From: Actinocorallia populi | GTDB lineage: Bacteria; Actinomycetota; Actinomycetes; Streptosporangiales; Streptosporangiaceae | NCBI RefSeq assembly: GCF_002995495.1 | Contig: NZ_PVZV01000002.1 | Location: 62,001-126,000, forward strand | DNA: 64,000 nt | Direction: 5' to 3' | Shown: in pieces, positions 17,657 to 26,499 of the stretch | Numbering within the stretch: position 1 is the stretch's first letter | Layout of the letters: each line of letters starts with the position of its first letter | The notes under the pieces: generated by a model | Seen by the model: the letters and a program-made list of their open reading frames with translations, nothing else | The model's database searches: none | Told to the model about the DNA's origin: nothing | Made by a program: the position numbers and the translations under genes

Positions 17657-18913
17657 TTGGACCGTCTCGGAGCGGACTTCAACCGGCTCTGGCTGGCTTA
17701 CACGGCCAGCACGGCCGGGAGCGCGGTCGCCACGCACGCCTTCTCCCTCATCGCGGTGCTCGTGCTCTCCAGCAGCGCGTTGCAGGTGTCACTGCTCTCC
17801 GCGCTCGGCGGGATGCTGGGGGCGTTTCTCGCACTCCCGCTCGGGCCGTGGATCGAGTTCCGGCGGAAACGGCCCGTGATGATCGGGGCGGACGTGCTGC
17901 GCTGCGCGGCCCTGCTGACGATTCCACTCGCCTACGCCTGCCACGCGTTGACGTACGCGCACCTGCTGGCGGTCTGCGTCCTCGTCGCGGTGGGGCAGAT
18001 CGCGTTCGCCGGGGCTTCGGGAGCCCACCTGAAGGCGCTCGTCCCCCCGGGGCGGCTGATGGAGGCGAACGCCCGCTTCGAGAGCGTCATGTGGACGTCC
18101 TCCGCAGCGGGGCCACCGGCCGGGGGACTGCTCATCGCCCTGACCGGCCCGGCCGTGACCATGCTCGTCGACGCCGTCGGCTACCTGCTCTCCGCGCTGG
18201 GCATCCGCGCGATCGCCGCACCCGAGCCGCCCCCGCCCACACGGCCGCCGGAACGCCGCCGGTGGCGGGAGATCGGCTCCGGCTGGCGGATCATCCGGGG
18301 CGACGACGTGCTGCGGCCCCTGTTCGTCAACACCGTGGCGTTCGGCGCCCTCAACGTCGCGATAACGCCCGTCCTGGCCGTGCTGATGCTGCGCGACCTG
18401 CACTTCACGGCGTTCCAGTACGGGCTGTCCGTGGGCATCCCGTGCGTCGCCGGCGTCCTGGGGGCCCGCCTCAGCCGCCGCCTGGCCCACCGCGACCCCG
18501 GTGAGATCCTGCTCGTCACGGGGGTCGCGAGGGTCCTGTGGCTGCCGTGGCTGCCCTTCGTCGGCACGGGCTGGACGGGCTTGGCCGCGATCGTCGCGAT
18601 CCACACCGGCACGGTCTTCTTCACCAGCGCCTTCACGCCCGTCTTCGCGACCCGCCGCCTGGAGCGAACCCCCCGGGAACACCTCTCCCGCGTCCTCACC
18701 GCCTGGACGATCACCGGTAACGCCGCCCGCGCCGCCTGCACCCTGCTCTGGGGCCTCCTGGCGACCCTGACGACCCCCCGCCTGGCCCTGGCCGCAGGAG
18801 CGCTCCTGCTCCTGGCCTCCTGCGCATCGCTGCCCTGGCGCGCCGTCCGGAGCCGGCGGGTCAGGCGGGACCGGGATCCGCTCCCGCCTCGCCGCGAGCG
18901 AATCCGGCCGTGA
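17657..18913 (+). CDS. MFS transporter
   Basis: 418 aa polytopic transporter. The frame is open from 17534, but hydrophobic family similarity begins at a TTG at 17657 that has GGAGG seven bases upstream, so this start is preferred. About twelve membrane helices; the loop after TM2-3 reads GPWIEFRRKRPVMIGADVLR, as in DHA-type drug/metabolite exporters. The N-terminus MDRLGADFNRLWLAYTASTAGS is typical of actinobacterial MFS exporters. The end overlaps the convergent AfsR-like gene by 53 nt. Confidence 0.88.
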   Translation: MDRLGADFNRLWLAYTASTAGSAVATHAFSLIAVLVLSSSALQVSLLSALGGMLGAFLALPLGPWIEFRRKRPVMIGADVLRCAALLTIPLAYACHALTYAHLLAVCVLVAVGQIAFAGASGAHLKALVPPGRLMEANARFESVMWTSSAAGPPAGGLLIALTGPAVTMLVDAVGYLLSALGIRAIAAPEPPPPTRPPERRRWREIGSGWRIIRGDDVLRPLFVNTVAFGALNVAITPVLAVLMLRDLHFTAFQYGLSVGIPCVAGVLGARLSRRLAHRDPGEILLVTGVARVLWLPWLPFVGTGWTGLAAIVAIHTGTVFFTSAFTPVFATRRLERTPREHLSRVLTAWTITGNAARAACTLLWGLLATLTTPRLALAAGALLLLASCASLPWRAVRSRRVRRDRDPLPPRRERIRP

Positions 18914-21900
18914 AGGCCTGCTCTCCCAGAGCGTCCCGCACCCGGCCGGCGACACGGTCCACGTCACCTCGTTCGGCCTCGGGCAGGGGGGCGCCGACCG
19001 AGGCGCGCAGGGCGGCGGCCGCGCCCAGCAGCCGGGCCGCGGCCTCCGGCTCGCCCGCGAGCGAGCGAGCCCCGGCGAGGCCCTCGAAGGCGAGTGCGAC
19101 GGCGCGCGGGTCGCCGACCCGGCGGGCGGCGGCGAGCCCGTCCCGGTGACGGGCGAGCGCGGTCTCGGCGTCACCGCGCGCCTCGGCGGCGAAACCGAGT
19201 TCGGCCAGGACGAGCGCCAGACCCGGCTCTCCGTCGACCTCGCGGACCCAGTCGACCCACGGCAGCAGCAGCGCCTCGGCGGCGCCGGGATCGCCCTGCC
19301 GCCGGGCGGACAGGGCCAGGCCGACCGCGGCGAAGTGCTCGGCGACCTTGTCGGCCTGCTCGGCGGCGAGCTTCAGCGCCCGCCGGTGCAGGTCGTCCGC
19401 CGCGGCGAAGTCCCGGGTGAGCAGGGAGATCCGGCCGAGCCCGGACAACCGGAACGACGCCTCCGACCAGAGCCCGAGCTCCTCGGCCATCCGCAGGCCC
19501 TCGCGGTGCAGCCGCGCGGCGCGTTCGTAGTCACCGGCGATCTCGGCCAGCTCGCCGAGGGTGTTGGTCGCCTTCATCCGGCCCCACCGGTCGCCGATCT
19601 CGCCGAAGAGCGCCTCGCTCTCCTCGGCGTCCCGCCGCGCCGCCGCGAGCTCGCCGCGGGCCCGGTGGACGGTCGCCCGCACGCTCAGCGACGCGGCGAC
19701 CCCCCAGCGCTCCCCGAGGGCGCGGGACTCCTCCAGCGCGCGTTCCACCAGACCGGCCGTCACGTCGAGGTGGCCGAAGCCGCGGTGGGTGAAGGCGAGG
19801 AACCACCGCGCCCAGGCCCGCCCCTCCGGATCGGCGATCGCCTCGTACACGGCCGGCCCCACGTCCCCGGCCTCGGCACCGTTCAGCATCGTGAGGCCGG
19901 CCAGCCAGACCGACGCCTCCGCGCGTTCCGCCGGCGGTCCGCCCGCGGCGGCCAGCGCCAAGCCCAGGCACCGGCACGCCTCGGTGATCCGGCCGCGCAG
20001 GTACCGGTGCCAGGCCAGGGCGTTCGTCAGCCGCAACGTCTCCGCCACCAGGCCCGACCGCGCCGCCTCCTCCAGCGCCGCACGCTGGTTGGCGGCCTCG
20101 GCGTCGAGCAGCCGCAACCACCGCCGCTGGTCGTGCTCGTAGAGCCGCGGCGCGGCACGGACGGCCAGCCCGACGTGGTACCGGACGTAGCGTTCGCGGA
20201 TCGCCGCGGACTCCCCGGCCTCGTCCAGCCGGTCCAGGCAGTAGGCCTTGACCGATTCGAGCAGCCGGTAGCGGAGGCCGCCGTCGGCTCCCTCCACCCG
20301 TACGACGAGCGACCGGTCGACCAGCCGCGCCAGGAGGTCGAGCACGTCGAGGCCGTCCTCGGCGCACACCTCCTCGGCGGCCTCCAGCGTGCAGCCGTCA
20401 GCGTGGACCGCGAGCCGGCGCAGCACGACGCGCTCGGGGTCCGTCAGCAGCTCCCAGGACCAGTCGATCATCGCGCGCAGCGTCTGCTGCCGGGCGGGCG
20501 CGTCCCGGCTGCCGGAGACCAGCAGGCGGAACCGGTCGTCGAGCCGTGCGGCCAGCTCCGCCACGCCCAGGGCACGTACGCGGGTGGCGGCCAGCTCCAG
20601 GGCGAGCGGGATCCCGTCCAGCCGGCGGCAGACGGCGGAGACCTCCGCCGTGTTGCCGGCGGTCAGGGCGAAGCCCGGGGACGCGGCGGCCGCCCGGTCC
20701 GCGAAGAGCCGGACGGCGTCCGTCTCTTCGAGCGGCGGCACGCTCCACAACCGTTCACCGGACAACCCCAGGGGCTCCTGGCTGGTGGCGAGCACGTGCA
20801 GGCCGGGCGCGGCACGCAGCAGGGCGCCGGCCTGCGCGGCCACCAGGTCGACCACATGCTCGCAGTTGTCCAGGAGCAGCAGCGTCCGCCTGGCGGCGAG
20901 CGCGTCGACGAGCAGCTCCATGGGGGCGCGCCGTCCGGCGTCCACCGGGAGGGAGTCGTCGCGCAGGCCGAGGGCCAGCGCGATCGCGTCGGCCGGGGTC
21001 ACGCCGGAACCGCGGTCGAGCCCGGCCAGCTCCACCAGCCAGACCCCGTCCGCGAACCGCCCGTCCGCGTCACCGGCCGCCGAACGCGCGGCCTCCAGGG
21101 CGAGCCGGGTCTTGCCGACCCCGCCGGGGCCGGTCAGCGTGACGAGCCGACCGGCGTCCAGCAGCTCCCGCACCTCCGCCACCGCCTTCGCGCGGCCGAC
21201 GAGGCCGGTCAGGGGCGAAGGGAGATTAGTGCGGGCAGGTCGCCGCGGCGCGGTCTTCGCGTCCAGGTCGGGATCCCGCCTGAGGATCGCCTCGTGCAGC
21301 GCGGCCAGCTCCCGGCTCGGGTCCTGGCCCAGCTCCTCGGCCAGGCGCTCCCGCAGTTCCGCGTAACCGGACAGCGCCTCGCTCTGCCTTCCGGCCCGGT
21401 AGAGGGCGCGCAGGTGAACGGCCCGCAGCCTCTCCCGCAGCGGGTGCCGCTCCACCGGGCCGCCCAGCTCGTCGGCGAGCGTGCCGTGCTCGCCGAGCGC
21501 CAGCCGGACCTCCGCGTGCTCCTCCAGCACGGTGAGCCGTTCGTCCTCCAGACGGGCGGCCTCCGGGCGGGCGAACTCCTCGTCGGCGAAGTCGGCGTAC
21601 GCCTGGCCCCGCCACAACGCCAGGGCGTCGGACAGCAGGGACGCCTTGACGCGGAGGTCCTCCGCGGCGCGGGCACGTGCGACCAGCGCGTGGAAACGAC
21701 CGGCGTCCACCGCCTCCGGCTCGACGCGCAGCAGATAACCCGGGGCCTGCGACACCACGAGGGCGCGTCCGCCCGGCTCGGCGGCCTCCAGAGCCCGGCG
21801 CAGCTGCGACACCCTCGTCTGCAGGGCGTTGGCGGGATGGCGCGGCAGGCGTCCGGAACCGCCCCACAGGTCGTCGATCAGCCGGTCGGCCGAGACCGTG

Positions 21901-22022
21901 CGCCCCGCGTGGACGAGGAGGTCGGCCAGCAGCGCGCGGACCTTGAGCTCCGGAACGTGTACGGGAGCCTCCTCGCCGGTCCACACCGCGAGCGGACCGA
22001 GCACCCCGAAACGCATGATCAC
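18861..22022 (-). CDS. AfsR/SARP-type regulator with BTAD, NB-ARC and TPR domains
   Basis: 1053 aa from GTG 22022 (an ATG two codons on is equally possible). Order: OmpR-type DNA-binding domain (1-95, MRFGVLGPLAVW), bacterial activation domain (~100-245, ending EELGQDPSRELAALHEAIL), STAND ATPase (Walker A GPGGVGKT at 298-305, Walker B TLLLLDNCEH, then LATSQEPLGLSGERLW), and a C-terminal TPR-like solenoid (~690-1010). SARPs of this size integrate nucleotide binding and ligand or phosphorylation signals to activate secondary metabolism or redox genes. It is divergent from an oxidoreductase pair 80 nt away, the likely target. Confidence 0.93.
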   Translation of the reverse strand: MIMRFGVLGPLAVWTGEEAPVHVPELKVRALLADLLVHAGRTVSADRLIDDLWGGSGRLPRHPANALQTRVSQLRRALEAAEPGGRALVVSQAPGYLLRVEPEAVDAGRFHALVARARAAEDLRVKASLLSDALALWRGQAYADFADEEFARPEAARLEDERLTVLEEHAEVRLALGEHGTLADELGGPVERHPLRERLRAVHLRALYRAGRQSEALSGYAELRERLAEELGQDPSRELAALHEAILRRDPDLDAKTAPRRPARTNLPSPLTGLVGRAKAVAEVRELLDAGRLVTLTGPGGVGKTRLALEAARSAAGDADGRFADGVWLVELAGLDRGSGVTPADAIALALGLRDDSLPVDAGRRAPMELLVDALAARRTLLLLDNCEHVVDLVAAQAGALLRAAPGLHVLATSQEPLGLSGERLWSVPPLEETDAVRLFADRAAAASPGFALTAGNTAEVSAVCRRLDGIPLALELAATRVRALGVAELAARLDDRFRLLVSGSRDAPARQQTLRAMIDWSWELLTDPERVVLRRLAVHADGCTLEAAEEVCAEDGLDVLDLLARLVDRSLVVRVEGADGGLRYRLLESVKAYCLDRLDEAGESAAIRERYVRYHVGLAVRAAPRLYEHDQRRWLRLLDAEAANQRAALEEAARSGLVAETLRLTNALAWHRYLRGRITEACRCLGLALAAAGGPPAERAEASVWLAGLTMLNGAEAGDVGPAVYEAIADPEGRAWARWFLAFTHRGFGHLDVTAGLVERALEESRALGERWGVAASLSVRATVHRARGELAAARRDAEESEALFGEIGDRWGRMKATNTLGELAEIAGDYERAARLHREGLRMAEELGLWSEASFRLSGLGRISLLTRDFAAADDLHRRALKLAAEQADKVAEHFAAVGLALSARRQGDPGAAEALLLPWVDWVREVDGEPGLALVLAELGFAAEARGDAETALARHRDGLAAARRVGDPRAVALAFEGLAGARSLAGEPEAAARLLGAAAALRASVGAPLPEAERGDVDRVAGRVRDALGEQAFTAGFARGEAGADPGPA

Positions 22023-22102
22023 AGCCTATCCACAGCAGACCTACAGAAGACCTGAAGTGCCGGTCGGCAGAGTGAAGCCAACGACATCGAAGGGAACCTC
22101 TG

Positions 22103-23128
22103 ATGACCTCGCACACCGCTCTCACCGGCCTTGAGATCCGCCTCGCCGCCCGTCCGGTCGGCGAACCCGCCCTGGACGACTTCACGACGGCCGAGGTGTC
22201 CGTGCCGCAGCCGGAGGACGGCCAGATCCTGGTCCGCAACACGTGGATGTCGGTGGACCCCTACATGAGGGGCCGCATGGACGACGTCCCCTCGCCCGTC
22301 CTCCCGCCGTTCGAGCTCGGCGCCGTGCTGGAGGGGGCGGCGGTCGGCAGGGTGGTCGCCTCCCGCTCCGCGGACATCCCGGTCGGCGCGACCGTCTCGC
22401 ACTTCCTGGGATGGCGGGAGTACGCGGTGCTGGACGCGGCCGCCGCGACCGTCGTCGACACCGGGCTCGCCCCCGCGCAGGCCTACCTGGGCGTGCTGGG
22501 CACCACGGGCCTGACCGCCTACGCCGCCCTCACCGACGCGGCCCCGGTGAAGGAGGGCGACGTCGTCTTCATCTCCGCGGCGGCGGGCGCGGTCGGCAGC
22601 GTCGCAGGGCAGATCGCCCGCAGGCTGGGCGCCGCCAAGGTGATCGGCTCGGCCGGCGGACCGGAGAAGGCCAAGCGGCTGCTGACCGACTTCGGCTTCG
22701 ACGCGGCCCTCGACCACCGCGCCGGACCGATCGCCGCGCAGCTCGCGGAAGCCGCACCCGACGGCATCGACGTCTACCTGGACAGCGTCGGAGGCGACCA
22801 CCTGGCGGCCGCGATCGACGCCCTGCGCGTCGGAGGAAGCGCCGCGCTGGTCGGAGCCATCAGCGGCTACAACGCCACCGAACCGATCCCCGGCCCCGCC
22901 AACCTCGCGCAGATCGTCTACAAGCAGCTCACCTTGCGGGGCGTCCAGGTCGGCGCGTACTTCCACCGCTTCCCCGAGTACATCGCCGAGGCCGCGGCAT
23001 GGCTCGCCGACGGCACCCTGCACACGGAGGAGACCGTCTTCGAGGGCCTGGAGCAGGCACCCGCCGCACTGCTCGGCAACCTGCGCGGCGCCAACACGGG
23101 CAAGACGCTCGTCCGTCTCGCCGACTGA
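22103..23128 (+). CDS. NADP-dependent MDR-family oxidoreductase (CurA/leukotriene B4 dehydrogenase type)
   Basis: 341 aa zinc-free medium-chain reductase that reduces alpha,beta-unsaturated carbonyls with NADPH. ISMDR signatures: RNTWMSVDPYMRGRMDD, LGVLGTTGLTAYAALTD, the dinucleotide motif AAAGAVGSVAGQIAR and YLDSVGGDHL. The ATG at 22103 has GGGAACC upstream. First gene of a pair with the flavodoxin-fold quinone reductase 31 nt downstream. Both are divergent from the AfsR-like regulator, suggesting a controlled electrophile/quinone response. Confidence 0.93.
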   Translation: MTSHTALTGLEIRLAARPVGEPALDDFTTAEVSVPQPEDGQILVRNTWMSVDPYMRGRMDDVPSPVLPPFELGAVLEGAAVGRVVASRSADIPVGATVSHFLGWREYAVLDAAAATVVDTGLAPAQAYLGVLGTTGLTAYAALTDAAPVKEGDVVFISAAAGAVGSVAGQIARRLGAAKVIGSAGGPEKAKRLLTDFGFDAALDHRAGPIAAQLAEAAPDGIDVYLDSVGGDHLAAAIDALRVGGSAALVGAISGYNATEPIPGPANLAQIVYKQLTLRGVQVGAYFHRFPEYIAEAAAWLADGTLHTEETVFEGLEQAPAALLGNLRGANTGKTLVRLAD

Positions 23129-23159
23129 CCCCCCGCACCGGACCGGAAGGCCGACCGCC

Positions 23160-23771
23160 ATGACCACCGCACTGCTGGTCGTCGCCCACCACCGCGGCGA
23201 CTCCCTCACCGCCCACATCGCCGACCGGGCACGCCTGAGCCTGGAGAAGGACGGCCGCACCGTCGACCTGCTCGACCTGCACGCCGAGGGCTTCGACCCG
23301 CGCATGACGCCCGAGGACGAGCCCGACTGGGGCGACCGCGACAAGGAGTACTCGGCGGAGGTCCGCGCCCACATGCGGCGGATCGACGCGGCGGACCTCA
23401 TCGTCGTCGTCTTCCCGGTCTGGTGGTACGGGCCGCCCGCCCTCCTCAAGGGGTGGATCGACCGGGTATGGAACTACGGCTTCGCGTACGGCCGCAGCAC
23501 GTCACGCCTCGCCGGAAAGCGGATGTTGTGGCTCGCGCTGGCCGGGGAGTCCCGCGAGGCGTATGCCGAACACGGGCTGGACGCCGCTCTCACCCGCCAG
23601 CTGCAGACGGGGATCTCCCGTTACTGCGGCATCGAGGACACCGCCGTCCGGTTCGTCTACGACACCGTCCCCGACGACTCGGCGGCCGAAGGCCTTCTCA
23701 CCACCGCGGACGGGATCCTGGCCGACTTCCTCGAACATCCTCTCGCCGTGAGCGGGGAAGCCGGCCGGTGA
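23160..23771 (+). CDS. Flavodoxin-fold NAD(P)H oxidoreductase (MdaB/NQO1-like)
   Basis: 203 aa FMN/FAD-binding quinone reductase. N-terminal LLVVAHHRGDSLTAHIADRA is the flavin phosphate loop variant of this family. VVVFPVWWYGPPALLKGWIDRVW with FAYG is diagnostic of the NQO1/MdaB/KefF group. Carries out two-electron reduction of quinones or related electrophiles. Follows the CurA-like reductase in an apparent operon and is followed by a strong terminator. Confidence 0.92.
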   Translation: MTTALLVVAHHRGDSLTAHIADRARLSLEKDGRTVDLLDLHAEGFDPRMTPEDEPDWGDRDKEYSAEVRAHMRRIDAADLIVVVFPVWWYGPPALLKGWIDRVWNYGFAYGRSTSRLAGKRMLWLALAGESREAYAEHGLDAALTRQLQTGISRYCGIEDTAVRFVYDTVPDDSAAEGLLTTADGILADFLEHPLAVSGEAGR

Positions 23772-23774
23772 GGA

Positions 23775-23804
23775 GCGGGGCGGGGCGCGAAGGCCCCGCC
23801 CCGC
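23775..23804. terminator. Bidirectional GC hairpin terminator
   Basis: Perfect 12-bp arms 23775-23786 and 23793-23804 with a 6-nt loop, between the converging quinone reductase and TIGR03086 genes. No T-run, as is usual in these genomes. Confidence 0.75.
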
Positions 23805-23813
23805 CTTCCCGCA

Positions 23814-24398
23814 TCAGGACCCGGGCGTCCAGGAGGGGTCGCGCCCCGCCAGCCCCAGCGCGCGGTCGAGGACCGGAGCGTCCGCCGGGACGGGCACCTC
23901 GGGCCCGAACACCTTGTGCTGCCGGGCCATGTCGGCCTTGGCGGCGATGCTCTCGTACAGCGCCGCCGCGACCTCGTCGTCCACGTCCAGCTTCTGCCCG
24001 GTCGCCGCGGCCAGGTCCCACCCGTGCAGCAGCCACTCGCCCAGCACGATCCCGCCGACGAACGCGGCGGGCATCGCCGCGCCCCCCGTCAGCGAGGCCT
24101 CGCCCTCCCACGCCTCCGGCGCGCTCCACACGTCGGCCGTCGCCTTCGCCCGAGCGGCATAGGCCTCGACCCACCCGGCATCCGCGGTGAAGTCGCGCCC
24201 TTCGGTGATCTCTTCCGGCGCCTGCCGCGCCCCCGCGGCGTACCCCTGCACCCCCGTCCAGAAGACCAGGTGGTTCACCAGCCCCCTGACGTCCAGCTCC
24301 GGACACGGCGTGGGCAGCCCGAACTGCTCCGCCCCGACTCCCCGCACCACCGCGACGGCCGCCTCAGCGGCCCGCCCCATCACAGAATTCAGCTCCAT
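23814..24398 (-). CDS. TIGR03086-family protein (mycothiol-dependent/DinB-like fold)
   Basis: 194 aa from the ATG at 24398, chosen for GGGAAGGGAG just upstream (the frame is open to 24422). The four-helix DinB/maleylpyruvate-isomerase-like fold is recognisable from FGLPTPCPELDVRGLVNHLVFW, with the metal-ligand His, and GGIVLGEWLLHGWDLAAATGQ with the second His. Members of this actinobacterial family bind a divalent metal and are often mycothiol-dependent; the specific role is unknown. It stands alone, convergent with the reductase pair. Confidence 0.85.
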   Translation of the reverse strand: MELNSVMGRAAEAAVAVVRGVGAEQFGLPTPCPELDVRGLVNHLVFWTGVQGYAAGARQAPEEITEGRDFTADAGWVEAYAARAKATADVWSAPEAWEGEASLTGGAAMPAAFVGGIVLGEWLLHGWDLAAATGQKLDVDDEVAAALYESIAAKADMARQHKVFGPEVPVPADAPVLDRALGLAGRDPSWTPGS

Positions 24399-24648
24399 GC
24401 CTGCTCCCTTCCCTTTCTCCAACAGACCAAGGTAAGGCGGACGGCGGCTGCGGGTATTGAAGAAAGACGACCGGCCCCGGCACAGGGGAAGAACGCCTCT
24501 CCGGACGCCGGGAGCGGCGAGGCCCGTCCGGAAGCGTGCGCCCCCGCACGCGCGAGCCGGTCGGCGACTGCCGGAAGGACGCCGGAGCAGAGGCTCGAAC
24601 GGCGCCGGAAGAACCGGTGGCCGACGTCATCACTTCACGATGGGGGCC

Positions 24649-24846
24649 TTATCGTCCGGCGGAGCGGATTTCCCGGGTGAGAGCGCGGAAGGCCGTGCGG
24701 GCGAACACGAGCCGGGGGCCGTTCGGGTTCTTGGAGTCCCGGACGGCTATGGCGGTGCCCGAGCGGCGCAACTCGATGCAGTTTCCGCCTTGGTGGTCGC
24801 TGTGGCTGCTCTTACGCCATTCGGTCCGTCCCGGGCCGCTCATCAT
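24649..24846 (-). CDS. DUF397 protein
   Basis: 65 aa. Unmistakable DUF397 pattern: WRKSSHSDHQGGNCIEL, then IAVRDSKNPNGPRLVF and a final helix. These small acidic actinobacterial proteins are always near XRE/DUF5753 regulators, as here, where the start overlaps the end of the XRE gene by 35 nt. In Streptomyces such WhiJ/AbaA-type loci affect sporulation and antibiotic production. The exact molecular role of DUF397 proteins is not settled. Confidence 0.93.
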   Translation of the reverse strand: MMSGPGRTEWRKSSHSDHQGGNCIELRRSGTAIAVRDSKNPNGPRLVFARTAFRALTREIRSAGR

Positions 24847-25657
24847 TCTCCACCGCTTCCTTGAGGATCATCTGTGACTCGTGTACCGGTAGCGCGTGAC
24901 CTCGGAGCAGGTCATATCTTATCGCCAGGTCCGAGACTCCGGACGGCTGCTCGATCAGCACTCCCACTCCGGCGGACTCCGTGTACCCGATATGCGAGCC
25001 GTCCGCGAAACCGAGAACGGTGAGGTCGCCGCCGAGTCCCTCGTGGTAACCGACGCGGTAGGGAATGATCTGCACCATGCACGTGGGGCGCTGGGACAGC
25101 TCGTACAGATAGCGGAGCTGCTCGCCCATGACCTGCGGGCCGCCTATCGTGCGTCGGATGACCCCTTCGTCCAGGACGAGCCAGACGCGGGGCGGGTCTT
25201 CGCGTTCCAGGATCGACTTCCGTTCCAGCCGCTTCGCGACGAGGTCCCGGGTGTCACCGACGCCGAAGCCTTCGATAATGGTCTTCGCATAACCCTCGGT
25301 TTGAAAGAGGCCTACGACGAGCAGTGCGGAATAGATGCGGATTTCGGTGGCCTGGGATTCACGGGTGAGGTAGTCGGCGAAGCCCGGCGGGAGGGCGGCC
25401 ACGTTCTTGGTGTCGTTGATGTTCTCCCACAGGCGCGGGAACACGCCGTCGGTCCGGAAGAACGTCTCCAGGTCCTCCGCGACCCTGCGGGACGGCACGT
25501 TCTTGCAGGCTTCGAGTTGGCCGATGAACTGCGGGGTGTAGCCGAGGAGTTCGGCGAGTTCGACTTTGGTGTGCCCGGCCATTTCGCGGCGGGCCGTGAG
25601 TTCGTTGGCGAAGGCCCGGATCGCGGGAGAGGTGTGCGGGTCTCGTTGTGCGGGCAT
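24812..25657 (-). CDS. XRE-family regulator with DUF5753 domain (WhiJ/AbaA-like)
   Basis: 281 aa. The N-terminal lambda-repressor-type HTH (LTARREMAGHTKVELAELLG, then YTPQFIGQLEACKN) occupies residues ~18-75. DUF5753 follows from ~95 (LTRESQATEIRIYSALLVVG to GHALPVHESQMILKE). The gene uses codons rare here (ATA and AGA in AIRYD) and looks less GC-biased than its neighbours, hinting at transfer. Overlap with the DUF397 gene couples the two; the ATP-binding protein gene is divergent. Probably one of many paralogous loci controlling development. Confidence 0.93.
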   Translation of the reverse strand: MPAQRDPHTSPAIRAFANELTARREMAGHTKVELAELLGYTPQFIGQLEACKNVPSRRVAEDLETFFRTDGVFPRLWENINDTKNVAALPPGFADYLTRESQATEIRIYSALLVVGLFQTEGYAKTIIEGFGVGDTRDLVAKRLERKSILEREDPPRVWLVLDEGVIRRTIGGPQVMGEQLRYLYELSQRPTCMVQIIPYRVGYHEGLGGDLTVLGFADGSHIGYTESAGVGVLIEQPSGVSDLAIRYDLLRGHALPVHESQMILKEAVENDERPGTDRMA

Positions 25658-25800
25658 GGGAACGCTCCAGGACGAAACCCCGAAGGGTTTGGCAGACCTG
25701 ACCAGGGGTGGGGCAAGGGGGCTCTGAAGGTTTGTAGCACACGGTGACGGCCGGTGTGAGTGTGGTCACCGGAAACGGTGGCGAACCAGAGGGGGCCGAC

Positions 25801-26328
25801 ATGGGTGAGCGAACATTCGGTGGAACGCGGGGAACGGTTTCCGACCGGTCCGGCGGCGGGTGGGAGAGCGGGCGCACGGCGACTCCGGACCTCGCGGGTG
25901 CGCGGGAACTGCGGTTCCCGATGGCGGCTTCGGCCGCGAGCGCCGGGCTGGCGTGGACGCTGGTGGAGCAGCGGCTGATGATGTGGGGGCTGGGGGAGGA
26001 CGCGCGTTATGACGCGCATCTGATCCTGGCGGAGCTGGTGGCCAACGCCGTCGCGGTCACCCCGCTCGGAGAACGCATCGTCGTGCACTGCCGCCGCGAC
26101 GAGGCGGGGGTGGTGATCGGGGCGGCCGATCCCTGCCCGGGGCTTCCGATGCATCCGCCGCCGGTCGTCGAGGTGGAGCCGGAGGAGCTGGATCTGGACG
26201 AGAAGGGCTTCGACGACAACGGCGGGTGGGGGCTGACGCTCGTCGCGGCGCTTTCCGCCGACTGCGGGGTCACGCCGCTGGCCTCGGGAGGCAAGGTCGT
26301 CTGGGCGCGGCTTCGGGGAGAGGGGTGA
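25801..26328 (+). CDS. HATPase_c anti-sigma-factor-like ATP-binding protein
   Basis: 175 aa from ATG 25801, which has GAGGGGG upstream (a GTG at 25744 is also in frame). It carries a SpoIIAB/RsbW-type kinase fold: N-box ILAELVANAVAV, G1-like AADPCPGLP and G2-like GGWGLTLVAALSADCG. Such proteins are the third member of DUF397/XRE loci in Streptomyces and relatives, presumed to bind a sigma or partner protein. A Gly/Ser-rich N-terminal ~35 residues precede the domain. Confidence 0.88.
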   Translation: MGERTFGGTRGTVSDRSGGGWESGRTATPDLAGARELRFPMAASAASAGLAWTLVEQRLMMWGLGEDARYDAHLILAELVANAVAVTPLGERIVVHCRRDEAGVVIGAADPCPGLPMHPPPVVEVEPEELDLDEKGFDDNGGWGLTLVAALSADCGVTPLASGGKVVWARLRGEG

Positions 26329-26499
26329 GCGCGGCCCGCTGAGGGAGAGGCCGCGCGGGAAGTGAGCGGGGATCCCTGAGGATTTGGCAGGGGCTCATTG
26401 TGATGCGAGTCACCGGGATTTACCTTCCTTGTAAAGGGCATTCCGGATGGTTCTGTCCCGGGTCCGGAGTGACGCCTCCTCACCCCCCAGGGAGCTCCC

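Noticed and set aside
19146-22055. 969-codon plus-strand open frame
   Set aside because: Antisense shadow of the AfsR-like gene; Gln/Arg/Gly-biased with no recognisable domain.
24399-24648. Gene in the gap between the TIGR03086 and DUF397 genes
   Set aside because: Open frames there are short, GC-biased and lack starts with ribosome sites; I see nothing convincing.
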